A DNA stretch of 7,263 bases from an uncultured Chloroflexota bacterium (lineage in GTDB: Bacteria; Chloroflexota; Anaerolineae; Aggregatilineales; Phototrophicaceae), in the NCBI GenBank assembly GCA_903904765.1, contig CAIVEA010000312.1:1-7263 (forward strand), given 5' to 3'. This document shows, one piece after another, positions 6,144 through 7,263 of this stretch. The translations under genes were made by a program, and so were the position numbers. The notes under the pieces were generated by a model. That model saw nothing but the letters and a program-made list of their open reading frames with translations. It searched no databases and had not been told where the DNA came from. Numbering within the stretch: the stretch's first letter is position 1; the number at the start of each line of letters is the position of its first letter.

Positions 6144-7263
6144 TTACGCTTTGTACTGTTCGCTAATCAAGCCCCGTGCCACGTTCAAGGCTTCGGGGAG
6201 TTTGCTGGCATCCTTGCCACCGGCCTGCGCCAGATTGGGACGACCACCACCACCACCGCCTACGACAGCCGCTGCCGCCTTGATGAGATTGCCCGCGTGC
6301 AGCCCCTTCTTGGTCAGGTCATCGGAAACCATCGCCAGCAGTTGCGGTTTGCCTTCGTTGACGCTGCCCAGCAGCAGCACGCCACTCTTGTACTTGTCAC
6401 GGAACCAGTCGGAGACTTCGCGCATGCTGTCCATCGTCAGGCCGTCCAACTGCGCGATCAAGGTTTGTACGCCGTTGATGGTTTCGGGCTGCAAAGCGTT
6501 GAAACGACTGCGGGCGATTTCGCGCTGCAAGACCGCGACTTGTTTCTTGGCGGCGCTCAGTTCGTCCTGTAGCCCGGTCAAACGGGTGACGGCATTATCC
6601 GGTGTTGTCCCCAGATGGGAGGCGATCTGGTCAATCTGTTCGCGCTGCGACTGAATGTGCTGTACCGCGCTGTGTCCGGTGAGCGCCTCGATACGGCGAA
6701 TGCCCGCGCTCACGCTGCCTTCGCTGACGATTACGAAGGGCCCGATTTGTCCGGTTTCCTTCACATGCACGCCGCCGCACAACTCGTAACTGTAGCGGTG
6801 GTCGTCCTGCGCGATGACGACGGTGCGTACCCGTTCGCCGTATTTCTCGCCGAACAGCGCCATCGCACCTTCAGCACGCGCCTGCGCCAGCGGTTTCTCT
6901 TGCGAGATGACCGGATAATTCTTGATGATAATCTCATTGACGGCCTGCTCGATCTCCGTCAGTTCGGCATCGCCCACCTTTTGATCGTGCGCGAAGTCGA
7001 AGCGCAGGCGATCCGGCGCGACCAGCGAACCGCGCTGCTGGACGTGCGTCCCCAGACGGCCTCGGAGCGCCGCATGGAGCAGGTGTGTTCCAGTGTGGTT
7101 GCGGGTGATGCTGCCGCGCCGTTCATTGTCTACGGCGGCGTGGGCGTTGTCGCCTTCGCGGGGCGTGCCTTCTACCACTTCGCCAATGTGGACGATCAGA
7201 CCACCCACCGGACGGCGGGTGTCCTCGACTTCGATCAGCCAACCTTCACCGCTGATGATGCCG
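6144..7263 (-). CDS. alaS: Alanyl-tRNA synthetase, C-terminal part (5' end outside window)
   Basis: AlaRS charges tRNA-Ala in the cytoplasm and hydrolyses misformed Ser/Gly-tRNA-Ala. About 372 C-terminal residues are present, roughly 40% of a normal ~880-aa enzyme. The reading frame is open to the window edge (GIISGEGWLIEVEDTRRP precedes the first in-frame GTG at 7208, which is not the start). The editing domain is clear: NHTGTHLLHAALR gives the HxxxH metal ligands (nt 7083-7097). LCGGVHVKETG gives Cys and His of the CxxxH pair (nt 6765-6779), and SVSAGIRRIEALTG follows. A coiled-coil-like linker follows, then the C-Ala (DHHA1-type) domain with GGGGGGRPNLAQAGG near the end (nt about 6221-6265). 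All key editing residues are intact. It is the first visible gene of a minus-strand run with the baseplate-J-like gene, ruvX and mltG; its promoter lies outside the window. Confidence 0.96.
   Translation of the reverse strand, partial: GIISGEGWLIEVEDTRRPVGGLIVHIGEVVEGTPREGDNAHAAVDNERRGSITRNHTGTHLLHAALRGRLGTHVQQRGSLVAPDRLRFDFAHDQKVGDAELTEIEQAVNEIIIKNYPVISQEKPLAQARAEGAMALFGEKYGERVRTVVIAQDDHRYSYELCGGVHVKETGQIGPFVIVSEGSVSAGIRRIEALTGHSAVQHIQSQREQIDQIASHLGTTPDNAVTRLTGLQDELSAAKKQVAVLQREIARSRFNALQPETINGVQTLIAQLDGLTMDSMREVSDWFRDKYKSGVLLLGSVNEGKPQLLAMVSDDLTKKGLHAGNLIKAAAAVVGGGGGGRPNLAQAGGKDASKLPEALNVARGLISEQYKA

Noticed and set aside
6238..6265. CCACCACCACC-type simple repeat on the plus strand
   Set aside because: It encodes the conserved poly-Gly loop of the AlaRS C-terminal domain on the minus strand and is not a separate repeat element.

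Overview
The window looks like a chromosomal segment from a moderately GC-rich bacterium. The most likely source is Chloroflexota, probably an Anaerolineae-like lineage. That placement is an inference: it rests on a membrane-anchored protein with a phage baseplate-J-like domain sitting between alaS and ruvX, an arrangement I associate with that phylum. No rRNA or other phylogenetic marker is present to confirm it. Coding density is very high, no gap exceeds 90 bases, and I see no mobile element, tRNA, CRISPR array or prophage module.

The right-hand two thirds is one minus-strand gene run, read from high to low coordinates. It begins with the C-terminal ~372 codons of alaS (alanyl-tRNA synthetase, cut by the window end). 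A 524-aa single-pass membrane protein with a baseplate-J-like extracytoplasmic domain follows after 38 bases. Next is ruvX/yqgF, overlapping by ATGA, then mltG (endolytic transglycosylase) 15 bases later. The run ends with a small lipoprotein of periplasmic-binding-protein type I fold, overlapping mltG by 11 bases. The spacing implies one transcript with translational coupling. The alaS-X-ruvX-mltG order matches the conserved alaS-yrzL-yrrK-yrzB-yrrL cluster of Firmicutes, with the baseplate-J protein in the slot next to ruvX. The run therefore mixes translation, rRNA processing or recombination, and cell-wall synthesis.

The left third holds a plus-strand pyrimidine-nucleoside phosphorylase gene for nucleoside salvage. 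It is convergent with the lipoprotein gene (5 bases between stops) and divergent from a minus-strand integral-membrane methyltransferase of the NnrU/ICMT type (33 bases between starts). At the left edge, also on the minus strand, lie the first 31 codons of a gene whose product starts with a membrane anchor.

The most interesting parts are the uncharacterised baseplate-J membrane protein embedded in a housekeeping operon, and the orphan shortened binding-protein lipoprotein coupled to mltG, which has no transporter genes beside it. I do not see a clear-cut new defence or mobile system here.
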